A DNA stretch of 64,000 nt. It comes from Paraniabella hibiscisoli. Lineage in GTDB: Bacteria > Bacteroidota > Bacteroidia > Chitinophagales > Chitinophagaceae. How positions within the stretch are numbered: position 1 is the stretch's first letter; each line of letters begins with the position of its first letter. Below are positions 28,180 to 38,720 of this stretch, one piece after another. The stretch is from the NCBI RefSeq assembly GCF_022512515.1, contig NZ_JAKWBK010000002.1, positions 62,001-126,000 on the forward strand, read 5' to 3'. The position numbers were made by a program, and so were the translations under genes. The notes beneath the pieces are model-generated. The model saw only the letters and a program-made list of their open reading frames with translations, did no database searches and was not told where the DNA came from.

Positions 28180-29250
28180 CTAATAATTGCTATTAAAATT
28201 CTTTACATGTTTAAGATCACTTTCCATCATAATTTTAACCAACTGTTCAAAAGATGTTTTCAATGGATCCCACTTCAACAGCGCTTTTGCTTTTGCAGGA
28301 TCCCCAAGAAGTGTCTCTACCTCAGCCGGTCTGAAGTACTTAGGGTCCACTTCTACGAGAACTTTGCCTGTCTGCTCGCAAATACCTTTCTCCTTAACTC
28401 CCTTGCCCTGCCAGATAATATTAATGCCGGCTTCTTTGAACGCCAGCGTACAAAATTCTCTAACCGAACGTTGTTGCCCGGTAGCGATTACAAAATCCTC
28501 CGGCTGATCATGCTGAAGCATTAACCACATACATTCAACATAGTCCTTAGCATAGCCCCAGTCCCGCAAAGAATCTAAGTTCCCCAGATATAATTTATCC
28601 TGTTTGTCAAGCGCAATTCTAGCAACAGCCAATGTAATTTTTCGGGTAACGAACGTTTCTCCCCGACGCTCACTTTCGTGGTTAAATAAAATACCATTTA
28701 CGGCAAACATTCCGTAAGATTCACGGTAATTTTTGGTAATCCAGAAGGCATACAGTTTGGCAACACCGTAAGGACTTCTTGGGTAAAAGGGAGTGGTCTC
28801 TTTTTGCGGTATTTCCTGAACCAAACCATAGAGCTCAGAGGTTGAAGCTTGGTAAACTTTTGTTTTCTTTTCCATGCCCAAAATTCTGATAGCCTCCAGC
28901 AATCTTAACGTACCTACGGCATCGCTTTCTGCTGTATATTCCGGTACATCAAAACTTACTTTTACATGGCTCTGTGCTGCTAGATTATATATTTCGTCAG
29001 GTTGAGTTAACTGTATAATTCTGATCAGTGAACTGGAGTCGGTCATATCTCCATAATGCAATTCCAGCTTTCTTTTATTGTGCATATCCCTAACTAACTC
29101 GTCAAAGTATAGGTGTTCAATTCTGCCGGTGTTAAATGTAGAAGATCTCCTGATAATGCCATGTACTTCATACCCTTTTTCAACTAAGAATTCTGCTAAA
29201 AATGATCCATCCTGACCTGTAACACCTGTTATTAATGCTATTTTCTTCAT
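28180..29250 (-). CDS. gmd: GDP-mannose 4,6-dehydratase
   Basis: 356 residues, intact. SDR dehydratase converting GDP-D-mannose to GDP-4-keto-6-deoxy-D-mannose. Visible are the NADP loop TGVTGQDGSFLAEFLVEKGY, RRSSTFNTGRIEHLY, the active-site ASTSELYG and YGVAKLYAFW (Tyr-x3-Lys), and the C-terminal VDPKYFRPAEVETLLGDPAK. It feeds both the ColD-like and Fcl-like enzymes directly downstream. GDP-mannose supply (ManB/ManC) is not encoded in the window. Confidence 0.96.
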   Translation of the reverse strand: MKKIALITGVTGQDGSFLAEFLVEKGYEVHGIIRRSSTFNTGRIEHLYFDELVRDMHNKRKLELHYGDMTDSSSLIRIIQLTQPDEIYNLAAQSHVKVSFDVPEYTAESDAVGTLRLLEAIRILGMEKKTKVYQASTSELYGLVQEIPQKETTPFYPRSPYGVAKLYAFWITKNYRESYGMFAVNGILFNHESERRGETFVTRKITLAVARIALDKQDKLYLGNLDSLRDWGYAKDYVECMWLMLQHDQPEDFVIATGQQRSVREFCTLAFKEAGINIIWQGKGVKEKGICEQTGKVLVEVDPKYFRPAEVETLLGDPAKAKALLKWDPLKTSFEQLVKIMMESDLKHVKNFNSNY

Positions 29251-29363
29251 AAAATATAATAATTATAGTTTTACACTCCCACGCATATTGTATCTGAATA
29301 TAAAATCCTCAACCTAGTATTAGATAACTATTGGTTCGCCCTTTAATTAATATTATCTAAAGA

Positions 29364-30250
29364 TTATCCATTGGAGCGGGTTATAAACTCATAATCTGCT
29401 AATTGAGAAGTCGTCATTGGCAGATTATAAAATTTACGAAAATCGATCTGTAAGCCCTGTTTCCATTTTTTTAAAAGCTCTTCAATGCTAAAATTACCGA
29501 GAGCTGGGTTAATGTATTCTGTTTGAGTTAAATTAGCATGCACACATACCGCAATGGCATTCTGGGTGCAAAGTCCTTGTCTTTTTTCGAAAAGAGGTAA
29601 ATATACCTGTAATGCAGATTCCAAAGAGTTAGGGGCTTTAAAGTTTACGACTTTAAGGATGGATAACAGCTCAACTCTTGAGAACAGGTAAGCTGTAACG
29701 CCTAATGGGTAGTTCCAGTCTGAAACTTCCTTGATCTCACTCCAATCGAAACCATACAAACCTTGTTCGGTTTGCGCAAAACTAGGCAGTCTTAGCTTCT
29801 TTAATAATACTGCACTATAGGTCAAGTCTAAACCTCTAGATAAACTAAAAACTGTGCTAAATGGATTAATATTCTTGAACGTATGATAGTCAAATGTGTG
29901 CGTTATAATTATATCATCAACATAGGTTATTAAAAGCCCTGAATTATCTTTTTCAATAATATCAATCAGTTGTTTTCTAAAATTTGTTTCCTCAATAAAT
30001 ACGATTTTTTTGAAGAAAAAATATGCTGAAGATCAATGTAAGATTGTTGATGGTCAACTGTACTGGCCTTGTACAATACAACCAGTTTCCCGAAATTGCG
30101 GACTTGCTCAAGGTAACTCATAATAAAAGCATGCAACTGCATGGCACGATCCTTCGAAAACACAATTGATAATACTTCATCATTTGAAGGAGAGAGAGAG
30201 AGTCTTAGCTCGTTATAAAACTTCGCATCCTCATTATTATTATTAGCCAA
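29364..30250 (-). CDS. Putative GT-A glycosyltransferase
   Basis: About 296 residues. The N-terminal VLSIVFSKDRAMQLHAFIMS and the later LLITYVDDIIITHTF (acidic DD pair where GT-A enzymes bind the metal-nucleotide) suggest a glycosyltransferase of a class seen in O-antigen loci. No standard GT2 signature is complete. One missing A in an A7 run near 30008 splits it; the repaired join reads SSKKIVFIEETNFRKQ. Located between gmd and the Fuc3NAc genes. Function inferred from fold hints and context only. Confidence 0.55.
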
Positions 30251-30317
30251 ATAGTTTTTGCTTACAATCCTATATCAAAAAAATTAATAACTTTTTGAAC
30301 TATTCTTTTTATCATTT

Positions 30318-31417
30318 TCACTGATTATTTATAATATCGATTATTTTATCTACCTCACGATCTGTAAGCACGGGACTTATGGGCAAGCTCAATACCTCTT
30401 TATGAATTTTTTCTGTAATAGGATATGAGTAATTATTCAAGTCTTTGTAACATTCCTGTTTGTGTGGCGGAATGGGATAATGAATCAAGGTTTGGATACC
30501 CTGATCAGAAAGGTGGCCCTGCAATTGCTCCCTGTTTGAAGTTCTTATAACAAAAAGATGCCAGGAATGCTCATCCTCATTTTCAGGATTGCCAGGTAAT
30601 ATCAGGTTGGAGTTTGTAATTTCAGCAATGTATCGTTTAGCTATATGCCTGCGGAGTAAGTTATCGGCATCTAAGTAGTTTAGTTTCACATCCAGCACAG
30701 CGGCCTGAATTTCATCTAAACGGGAATTTAATCCCTGGTAAATATTTTTATATTTTTGATGAGACCCATAATTTGCCAAAGCCCTGATTACGTCGGCTAA
30801 CTGTCTATCACTTGTGGTTACAGCGCCACCATCTCCTAAAGCGCCCAGGTTTTTTCCAGGATAAAAACTAAAACCCGCTGCATCGCCAAGGTTACCCGTT
30901 TTTATACCTTTGTAGGACGCCCCAATAGCCTGCGCATTATCTTCAATGATTTTAAGATTGTATTTTTTGCGAGTTCTTCTAATTCAGAAGACCAAACAGC
31001 ACGACCATATAGATGAACAATCATAATTGCCTTGGTCTTACTGGTAATTGCACTTTCAATCCGAGTAATATCGATATTATAGGTTGCTATATAGGGTTCA
31101 ACTAAAACTGGTTTCAAATTACAATCGGTAACTGCCAGTATTGACGCAATATACGTATGGGCAGGTACGATCACTTCATCGCCGTGATCGATAACTCCTA
31201 AAGTTATATATCCTTTCAATATCAAGCGTAAGGCGTCCAACCCGTTTGCCACTCCGATTGCATTTGGAGTGCCAAGGTACCGGGCTAAATGCTCCTCAAA
31301 ATTTCTTACTTCATTCCCCAAAAGATACCAACCACTGCGAAAAGTACTCAATATCTTTTCTTCTATTTCCTGTTGATAAGCCAGGTTTATTTTTTGAAGA
31401 TCTAAAAATTTAATCAT
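30318..31417 (-). CDS. fdtB: dTDP-3-amino-3,6-dideoxyhexose transaminase, FdtB-like
   Basis: About 366 residues, DegT/DnrJ/EryC1 aminotransferase. MIKFLDLQKINLAYQQEIEE at the start, GVANGLDALRLIL for substrate binding, IIEDNAQAIGASYKG, and FSFYPGKNLGALGDGGAV with the PLP lysine intact, in contrast to the ColD-like protein. Transfers an amino group to the 3-keto sugar from FdtA. One break near 30960. ATG at 31417 overlaps the upstream fdtC by eight bases. FdtB versus QdtB (galacto or gluco series) cannot be told by eye. Confidence 0.8.
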
Positions 31418-31871
31418 AAACTTCTTTGTTTTTTGCAGGATTTCCAAGCCAGACTTCGTTTGGTGGAACATCTTTAGTCACTACACTTCCTGCTCCGATA
31501 AGCGCATTTTCCCCAATGACAATACCCGGTAAAATAGTAGCGTTGGCACCGATTGAAGCTCCCTTTTTCACTAACGTTCGATTTAGCCTGAACTCGCTAT
31601 TTTTTGAACGCGGCATTAAATCGTTGGTAAATGTTACATTGGGGCCAATAAAAACATTGTCCTCCAAGCTAACTCCATCCCAAATTTGCACGCCAGGCTT
31701 TATGGTTACATTATCCCCGATTAGAACATCATTCTCAATAAAAACCTGGCAGTTGATATTGCAGTTTTTGCCTATCACTGCTCCTTTTAAAATAACACAA
31801 AATTGCCAGACCATTGAGCCTTCTCCAATTTTGGATGATTGTACGTCCGCGAGAGGATGTATTTTAAGCAT
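31410..31871 (-). CDS. fdtC: FdtC-like hexapeptide acetyltransferase
   Basis: 153 residues, intact. Left-handed beta-helix repeats run through the chain (VIGKNCNINCQVFIENDVLI, VFIGPNVTFTNDLMPR, ASIGANATILPGIVIGENAL). N-acetylates the 3-amino group of the dTDP sugar with acetyl-CoA, giving dTDP-Fuc3NAc or Qui3NAc. NVTFTNDLMPRSKN is typical of the WbbJ/FdtC/QdtC subgroup. Overlaps both neighbours by eight bases, so A-C-B are one coupled unit. Confidence 0.85.
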   Translation of the reverse strand: MLKIHPLADVQSSKIGEGSMVWQFCVILKGAVIGKNCNINCQVFIENDVLIGDNVTIKPGVQIWDGVSLEDNVFIGPNVTFTNDLMPRSKNSEFRLNRTLVKKGASIGANATILPGIVIGENALIGAGSVVTKDVPPNEVWLGNPAKNKEVYD

Positions 31872-32277
31872 TTCTAAAATTTAAAAAATGTTCATACTCC
31901 CTGATATAATCCTTTTCATCATATTCATGCGATGCCAATACCAGACACACACTCCCACTTGAAAAGCCGTTCATCTCCCGCCAGATACCTGGTTTTATAT
32001 GCAAAGCTTTATTAGGATGGTTCAGAAAAATGGTTCTCTTGTTCATTCCGTCATCCAATATAAAATTAAAAGACCCACTGGCAGCAATAACGTATTGCTG
32101 TAACTCATAATGGGCATGGCCTCCTCTTTCAGCATCCATCGGTACATCATATAGATAGTAGATCCTTTTAATTCCAAAAGGTATATTAACATTGTTTTCT
32201 AAAACAGAAATACTACCTGAATCATTATGAACTACGTCAATGTTCACTATTTTACAATCATCCACCTTATATTTCAT
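31864..32277 (-). CDS. fdtA: FdtA-like dTDP-4-keto-6-deoxyglucose 3,4-ketoisomerase
   Basis: 137 residues from the ATG at 32277, intact. WxcM/FdtA cupin fold: RIYYLYDVPMDAERGGHAHY carries the conserved RGxHAH catalytic His pair, then LQQYVIAASGSFNFILDDG and HIKPGIWREMNGFSSGSVCL. Converts dTDP-4-keto-6-deoxyglucose to the 3-keto sugar used by FdtB. The longer in-frame start at 32346 overlaps the upstream gene and adds no family sequence. Requires RmlA/RmlB, which are not in this window. Confidence 0.85.
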   Translation of the reverse strand: MKYKVDDCKIVNIDVVHNDSGSISVLENNVNIPFGIKRIYYLYDVPMDAERGGHAHYELQQYVIAASGSFNFILDDGMNKRTIFLNHPNKALHIKPGIWREMNGFSSGSVCLVLASHEYDEKDYIREYEHFLNFRNA

Positions 32278-32670
32278 TTCGAGTGGTTTTAAACTGATTA
32301 AAATCCCTGATATAATCATCCGCATTATACTTCTTATCCGATACAATCAAAGCAAGGGAATTAGTCGAAAAATTCTCCATATGTCTCCAATACATATTGG
32401 GTACATACAGGCCGTAGTATGACCTGTTCAAAGAATATATTGTTGGCGTTATTCCATTGTGAAGCACAACGTCAAAGCTACCTGAAAGTGCAACTATAAA
32501 CTCATTTTGCTCTTTGAACGCATGCCCTCCCTAATTTCTCCGCCAGGTACATCGTATATCCAATAAGTTCGTTCGATAGTAAAAGGTAACTGTTGCGGTG
32601 ATTGGAAAAAGGATAAATTGCCCCGCTTGTCTAGTATTTTTGGCAATTGAATTATTTCAGGCTTTTTCAA
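32267..32670 (-). CDS. Second WxcM/FdtA-like cupin
   Basis: About 135 residues when repaired. PEIIQLPKILDKRGNLSFFQ, then RTYWIYDVPGGEIREGHAFK, EFIVALSGSFDVVLHNG and VPNMYWRHMENFSTNSLALI parallel the neighbouring FdtA-like protein. A missing G in GAGGGCATG near 32540 breaks the RxGHA motif; the repaired motif is REGHAF, with Phe where the neighbour has a second His (GGHAHY). That may mean a different or lost activity. The TTG at 32670 is the only fitting start. It overlaps fdtA by 11 bases. Confidence 0.7.
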
Positions 32671-32708
32671 ACTTTTAAAGGGTTTATAAGTATGATATAG
32701 AAAACTAA

Positions 32709-33806
32709 TCAGCTTCTTAACGCATCTTTTATTATCTTTCTTAAAATCAGTACCAAAACGATTAAAATACCGCCAATAAATGTCCCTATTATAATGCCTT
32801 TCAGCTTTCCAAACCTGGTTGTATCCAAAGGTAATATAGGTTCATCCACAATCTGTATTAACGGAGTTTCCTTTAACAAGGATATCTTGCTCAATTCCAG
32901 ATTTTGTAAAAGTGATGCGAAAACTCCCTGACTTACTTCTGCGCTTACTTTTGCGTTTTCAATGGGCGCAATTCTTTGTGCCATCCGCGTAGGGTTTTGA
33001 TTGGGTGTAGCGTCTGCTATAACGGCAGCCCGGTTAATTGAGCCTCGCATTAAGTCCCTCACCGAATCGGTTTTAGCTTGCAAAATTGCTACATTTTCTA
33101 AAGATTTTTGCGTTTTTGTATCCAGATAAAATTTGTTTACTGTAGACACAATAACTTCATTGAAGGCTTTTGCAAATAGTTCATCATTATTTTTTACAGT
33201 AATTGCCATCAAACTCATTTTCTTATCCTGTTTCCTAACTTCAAGGTTTTGCGCGGTTAACTGCTTAACAATCTGCCCTAAAATGCTGTCGTGAATTATC
33301 TGCTGTTTAGCATTGATATATTTATTGTCTGTATTAAATTTAATATTATGTAAATCGGGACGTTTAGCCCAGCCTTCTCTTGTTTTACTTGTCTCCAGAT
33401 ATCGGTCAATTAATAGCTGTGAAACGCCGTTAAAACTGTATGGTGTTAGTAATGCTTTAGTGATCATAGCACGTGATTTGTACAATTCAAGTATATTTTC
33501 GCCCTGGAAAAGCCCACCACCACCTCCAATATCTATGCCTATCATAGACGCAACACCAGCATACTGCCCCAAACCTCCTTTGGCACCACCGTTCTCCAAA
33601 ACAAAAGTGGTTGTAGCCGTAAAAATAGGTAACTTGCTTGACGCATAAAACAGACCCAACACTGCACCAACCAGTGCAAAGGCGATTATCAGGTACCATT
33701 TTTTCAGCAAATACCTAAGCCATCGTCCTACTCCTAAAATAATTTCTTTTAATGAAATCTGGTCCACGGAAGACGGATTATCTGTTGAATTCACTTGTCC
33801 CTGCAT
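32709..33806 (-). CDS. Wzz-type chain-length determinant
   Basis: 365 residues, intact. Two membrane helices, WYLIIAFALVGAVLGLFYAS near residue 40 and the C-terminal GIIIGTFIGGILIVLVLI, flank a periplasmic coiled region. VDEPILPLDTTRFGKLKG before the second helix is the Wzz/GNVR signature. It lacks the cytoplasmic tyrosine kinase domain of Wzc, so length control here is of the Wzz kind or uses a separate kinase. Follows the Wza gene by 27 bases. Confidence 0.88.
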   Translation of the reverse strand: MQGQVNSTDNPSSVDQISLKEIILGVGRWLRYLLKKWYLIIAFALVGAVLGLFYASSKLPIFTATTTFVLENGGAKGGLGQYAGVASMIGIDIGGGGGLFQGENILELYKSRAMITKALLTPYSFNGVSQLLIDRYLETSKTREGWAKRPDLHNIKFNTDNKYINAKQQIIHDSILGQIVKQLTAQNLEVRKQDKKMSLMAITVKNNDELFAKAFNEVIVSTVNKFYLDTKTQKSLENVAILQAKTDSVRDLMRGSINRAAVIADATPNQNPTRMAQRIAPIENAKVSAEVSQGVFASLLQNLELSKISLLKETPLIQIVDEPILPLDTTRFGKLKGIIIGTFIGGILIVLVLILRKIIKDALRS

Positions 33807-33833
33807 ACTATGTTGTTATACTATAATAAAGAA

Positions 33834-36319
33834 TTATGGTCTTAATATTGCAAAAATAAGTGCCGCCAATGAAGCAACCCCCGTTCCTATACCTATCCAA
33901 GCCTGAGCAGACATCCGATCCTTTATCGGTTTTTGCGGTACCAATATTTCCGCACCGGGCTTTATCCCCGGGTATTTATTAAAGAACACTGCTTTACGGG
34001 TGCCCTCTACCGAACCGTTGGCATGACTGATGAAAGCGCCTCTTTTTAAAGCCTGGCTGGTAAACCCGCCGGCGCTATTAACATAGTATTTAAATGGACG
34101 GCCGGGCACATATACTACATTAATAGGGCGTAAAACCTCACCAGAGACCTTTACCGTTTGCAACATCGTTGGTATTTTTATTACATCACCTTCTTCCAAA
34201 ATAAGATCAAAACGTGACTGTGGATTACTCAGGATCTGCTCGAGCTTTATACCTACCAGGTCGGAACTAAGACTAACGCCGGCAGCTGCATCAGCGCTGG
34301 TATTGCGATTTAACCTTTTTAGATTCAGGCTTTGCAAACTATCTTCAATGGGTTCATCGTTTACATTCAAAGTATTGCTGGTGGATGGGCGTTTTAATGA
34401 GGCTCCTTCAGTATACGCAAAAGCAGTCAATCCGCCTGCACGTTTAATAACATCAGATATACGCTCATTCTTTGATTGTATGGTATAAATACCCGGACGT
34501 AAAACCTCACCTAGTATTTGCACTTGTTTAGGTGTAGAATAACCTTCGGCCGCTCTCACTGAAACCATATCATAAGGCTGTAAGGCAAAAGAAGCTTCCT
34601 GTAAAGAAAGGCTATCGCTAACCTGCACTGTGAATACCTGGGCTACCTGGGCTGTTTTCTGAGTAAGATCGGTAGTTTTCACACGGCGCGATACTTCGAT
34701 ATTGACGGGACTACCACCTTCCTTAAAACCGCCTGCCATTTGAATGATCGTCTCTACCGTTAAATTATCAGCATAGCTAAAAGTCCCGGGATTCCTTACC
34801 TCACCCGCGATGCTTACCGTTTGCTCATCCCTCAGGTCAAAAATGGAAGAAATCTGTATCACATCGTCTTTCTTTAAAACAATATCCGATCCGCCCCCTC
34901 TCATGGCCTGCGCCACATCAAAAGAAACCACGGAAGTGGTGTTATCGGCGTTCATGCGAATAATGTAGCCACGGTTCATAAAAACGTCTGGCGTTAAGCC
35001 ATCCGCCTGCTGTATTAACTGTGTAAGCGTAAGACCTGGTTTATATTCGTACATGCCGGCACGGCCTACTGCTCCTACAATCTGGATGCTGTTTTCAAAA
35101 CGCTCAAAAATAGGATCCACAAATACCTTATCACCATTTTTAGGTGAATAGTTGGGGAACTCTGTTAAAGGCTGCACAATGATCTTTTGGGCATTGGCTG
35201 TGTTCTGGATAATCTTTACCCTCGCTTTATAAGCTTTGTCTGAAAAACCTCCCGCATATTTCAATACGTCCACCAGCGACTCATCGGGACGTATTTCATA
35301 AATAGCCGACCGCTTTACTTCTCCCAATACATCTACCCTTACCTGGTAAACGGGTACACGTATCACATCCTGGTCCTGCAGCCTTACATTTCCATTTTGA
35401 ACACCGTTGATTAAAAAGTCGTATAAATCTATATTGGCTACCACCCTGTTACCCCTGATCAGCTCAATATTACGGAATGAACCATTTTGGCTGGGCCCAC
35501 CCGAGGCATATAAAGCGTTAAATACACTGGCAACTGAAGGCAATGTATAAGTGCCCGGCTTGGTTACCTCACCGGTAATAATTACTTTAATACTGCGAAT
35601 ATTGCCTAGGTTTAAAGCTAGTTGGGTACGTCCTGAGTTTAAACCAGGATAAGTGCCCGACATTTGGCTTCTTAATTTGCTTTTGGCCTGCTCAATAGTT
35701 AAACCACCTACTGATATTCGCCCCACGTATTCCAACGAAATAGATCCTTCGGGGGAAACAGGCAATTTATAACTGGCTTCATTGTCGCCTGTAAGGTCGA
35801 GCAATAATACATCATCGGGGCCGATTACATAGTTAGCGGGCGTGGCAATACGTAAATTAGGCTCAAAAGACGTAAAACCTGAGCTAAATAGCTCTGAACC
35901 AAATATTCTCGATCTTCTTGCGACATTATTTACGGGTTGCGTAGTATCATTTTCGGCTACCTGGCGTGTTCTGTCTTGAGATTCCTTATTATTATTGCTA
36001 CCACTTAATTTAGACATCCGGTCTTTCAGTTTCTGAATTTCCATGGCGTCCATTCCCCTGGCTGTAGCAGCCTGCTCTAGCTGAGCTTCCGACAAACCAG
36101 ATCCACCTATACGTTGCATCATTTGCTGTACCTGGGCATCAGACATATTATCTACTTTAATATTGCCTAAGTCGCCGGGTACCTGCGAGGAAGTCTTCGT
36201 ATCTTTTGAAGTTGACGTCGTGGGAGTTTGTCCTTTGGGATCAGACTGGGCATTTGCACAGAAGCCGCTCATTAATCCACTCAAAACCAGTAGTAGTGTA
36301 AAAATCCACTAATGTTCAT
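33834..36319 (-). CDS. Wza-like polysaccharide export protein with SLBB repeats
   Basis: About 828 residues. First gene of the polysaccharide operon. The Poly_export domain (ATPANYVIGPDDVLLLDLTG, residue about 165) is followed by five or more SLBB domains (IITGEVTKPGTYTLPSVASV, VDVLGEVKRSAIYEI, IVGAVGRAGMYEYKPGLTLT, VSIAGEVRNPGTFSYADNLT, VQILGEVLRPGIYTIQSK, VKVSGEVLRPINVVYVPG) and a C-terminal helix (WIGIGTGVASLAALIFAIL). The true start is the ATG at 36319; one missing base near 36303 hides the signal peptide (IFTLLLVLSGLMSGFCANAQ), and the ATG at 36284 lies inside it. It forms the outer-membrane export pore. Confidence 0.9.
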
Positions 36320-36455
36320 CCTAAAGCTTCGTTTTTGAAAACTAAAGCCCCAAAAAGATTTGTTATAATGTTTCCCTTCGGGGAGAAAAGATTCTTCTCT
36401 ACATTTCATATTTGTCATAAGATTATGGACGGCTGTGTTATACACAAATTGCGTG

Positions 36456-36463
36456 CAAATTTA
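36456..36463 (-). promoter_or_regulatory. Candidate promoter of the polysaccharide operon
   Basis: On the minus strand TAAATTTG matches the TAnnTTTG box, 137 bases before the Wza start, leaving a long leader. No convincing -33 box. No other promoter-like site is obvious in the 21-kb operon. Confidence 0.35.
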
Positions 36464-36501
36464 GTGTTCTGGCCTCTTATTGCCCTGGTTTTTTTACACA
36501 T

Positions 36502-36534
36502 AAAAAAATCTGCCAGCCCGGGGCTAGCAGATTT
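36502..36534 (-). terminator. Intrinsic terminator after the prc-like gene
   Basis: AAATCTGC with GCAGATTT at the base and AGCCC with GGGCT inside give a near-continuous stem (36506-36534), followed on the minus strand by seven T. It separates the protease gene from the polysaccharide operon promoter. Confidence 0.85.
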
Positions 36535-36556
36535 CGTATTATTAAATATACACTTT

Positions 36557-38679
36557 TTATTTATTCATTGCAAAATTCTTGGCTTCCACAATCATATCGT
36601 CCATTACCTGGCCGGCCTGGTTTAAATAAATATCTTCGCTTAAGATCTTGATCCACTGTTTTAAGCGATCCTGCTTGTTCTTATCTTCTTTATATTTATC
36701 CAGTTCCAAAGGCAATAATGAAACGCTTAAGTTCTTTTTGAGCTTTTGGGCAGCGATGATCTGATCTGCTTTGGCCTTCACCTGTTTCTTCTCCGCTTTG
36801 TACTGGTCGATGTTTAAAGAATAGCTTCTTTCGTTTTCATCAGCTAGCCAAGCTGCATTTCTCTTAATGATCTGGAAGGAACTATCATTCTGTAAACGAC
36901 TGTTGCTTAATTGTTTAAGCGTATTCATGTCATATTCAGAGGCCCATGGCGTAAAATTAGACTGGTTGATCTCATCGTACTTTAAAGCAAACTCATTGTC
37001 TTTTTCTCTCAGCTTTAAGGTTTCGATCTGGCTGGGTAGTACAATGTCAGACTCTACACCTTTTAATTGTGTTGATCCGCCGCTTATACGGTAAAACTTC
37101 CGTAATGTCAACTTCACCGCACCCAGGTCTCCGCCACCATCTCTTTTAAACCCTGAATGATCGAGGCCGATATTTTGCTGAACAGTACCCTTTCCATAAG
37201 TTGAAGTGCTACCGATAATCACGCCTCTTTTATAATCCTGGATGGCCGCTGCAAAAATTTCAGACGCAGAAGCGCTAAACTCATCCACCATTACCGCTAA
37301 CGGACCAGTATATAAAACCGATTTATCCTCATCCTTCAGTACCTGTGCACCATTGCCCCTGTCTTTTACCTGTACTATCGGACCATCTTTGATAAATAAG
37401 CCTACCATCTGTACCACATCATATAAGGATCCGCCGCCATTTCTACGCAGGTCCATAATAATACCATCCACTTTTTCATCCTTCAATTTCTGCACTTCGC
37501 GGGCAACATCGGTAAAGCTTCTTCTGCCGTTAGGATCGTTGAATGGTACATAGAATTCGGGTAAATAGATAATACCTACTTTGGTATTCTTCACACTATC
37601 TCTTAAAATTGCACTACGTGCGTAGGTATCTATATCATTTTCAATCTTTTCTCTTACCAGCGACACTTCCTTTACTGTTCCATCGGGCTTTTTGATCGTC
37701 AATCTCACGGTGGTGCCTTCTTTACCCCTGATGAGTTTAACCGCATCCGATACATCATAACCCAGCATATCTACCGGCTGGCCATCCTTTCCCTGGGCCA
37801 CTTTGGTGATCAGATCTCCCTGGGCTAATTGACCTGATTTAGCTGCCGGGCTGCCTACATTAATGCTGATGATCTTTATCAACCCATCCGAATACTGCAA
37901 ACCAGCCCCAATACCAAAGAAGCTACCGCTTAATTCTTCATCGAAATAGCTTTTATCTGCCGGCGGGAAGAACTCCGTATGCGGATCCATGGCCGTAGTA
38001 ATATTATCTACAAACAGGTTGAATTTATCTTCTTCGGTAAATTTCACTTTATAGCGATCGAACATGCGCGTCATCATCGTATCGATCTTTTCGCGTGATT
38101 CTTTCTCTAATTGGGTATCAGACTTGGCTGATTTGGAAGAGGTTTTGCCCTCCTGCAGATCAACAAAACGCTCCAAAGCATAATATTTCAGCATTTTTCT
38201 CCAGCGATCTTTACGTTCTTCCACGCTACCGGGGTATTGGAGTTTTTTGCCATTCAACTCGGCATTTTCATCCAATTTAAAATCAAATGGCTGAGATAGT
38301 AATTGGTTTTTCCACTGGGCAGACTCTGCAATTCTCTGGTCAAATACTTTCGAAATGCCAATAAAACTCTCTACCGGCGCGCCGTTCATTTCATCATCGA
38401 TCCTGTCAGCATACAAGGCTGCCAAAGAATCTATATCCCGTTTCAGAAATATGTTTTTCTTAGGGTCCAGGTCTTCCAGGTATTTATTGAATACCTTTTT
38501 AGAAAAATCGTCATTAATAGCTTTCGGATCATAATGTCCCTGAGAAAGTAATTTGGACACCATGGTCATGATCAACTCATATTTACCAACATCATCCTTG
38601 TTCGGAATTATTTTGTTTTTGAAAGCGAAAAAGATCCTGCCACTATCACCAACAATATCAAAAACGGAAGCCTCTTCAT
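36557..38679 (-). CDS. prc: Carboxy-terminal processing protease (S41, Prc/Tsp type)
   Basis: About 708 residues. A signal peptide MKRLPFLILLVIVAGS precedes a long helical N-domain (DUF3340-type). The PDZ domain is at FGIGAGLQYSDGLIKIISIN and the S41 catalytic domain has DEFSASASEIFAAAIQDY (Ser) and STSTYGKGTVQ (Lys). It degrades or trims periplasmic proteins from their C-termini. One missing T near 38635 separates signal peptide and body; the ATG at 38679 is the real start. Monocistronic, with its own terminator. Confidence 0.92.
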
Positions 38680-38712
38680 ATTAAATATGTATTTAAAAAA
38701 TTTTACCACACT

Positions 38713-38720
38713 CAAAATTA
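38713..38720 (-). promoter_or_regulatory. Candidate -7 box of the prc-like gene
   Basis: TAATTTTG on the minus strand, 34 bases before the ATG; it matches TAnnTTTG. The -33 box is weak. Confidence 0.4.

Noticed and set aside
30318..31417. FdtB-like protein as a second ColD-type dehydratase
   Set aside because: The PLP lysine is present in YPGKNLGALGDGG, so it is a transaminase.
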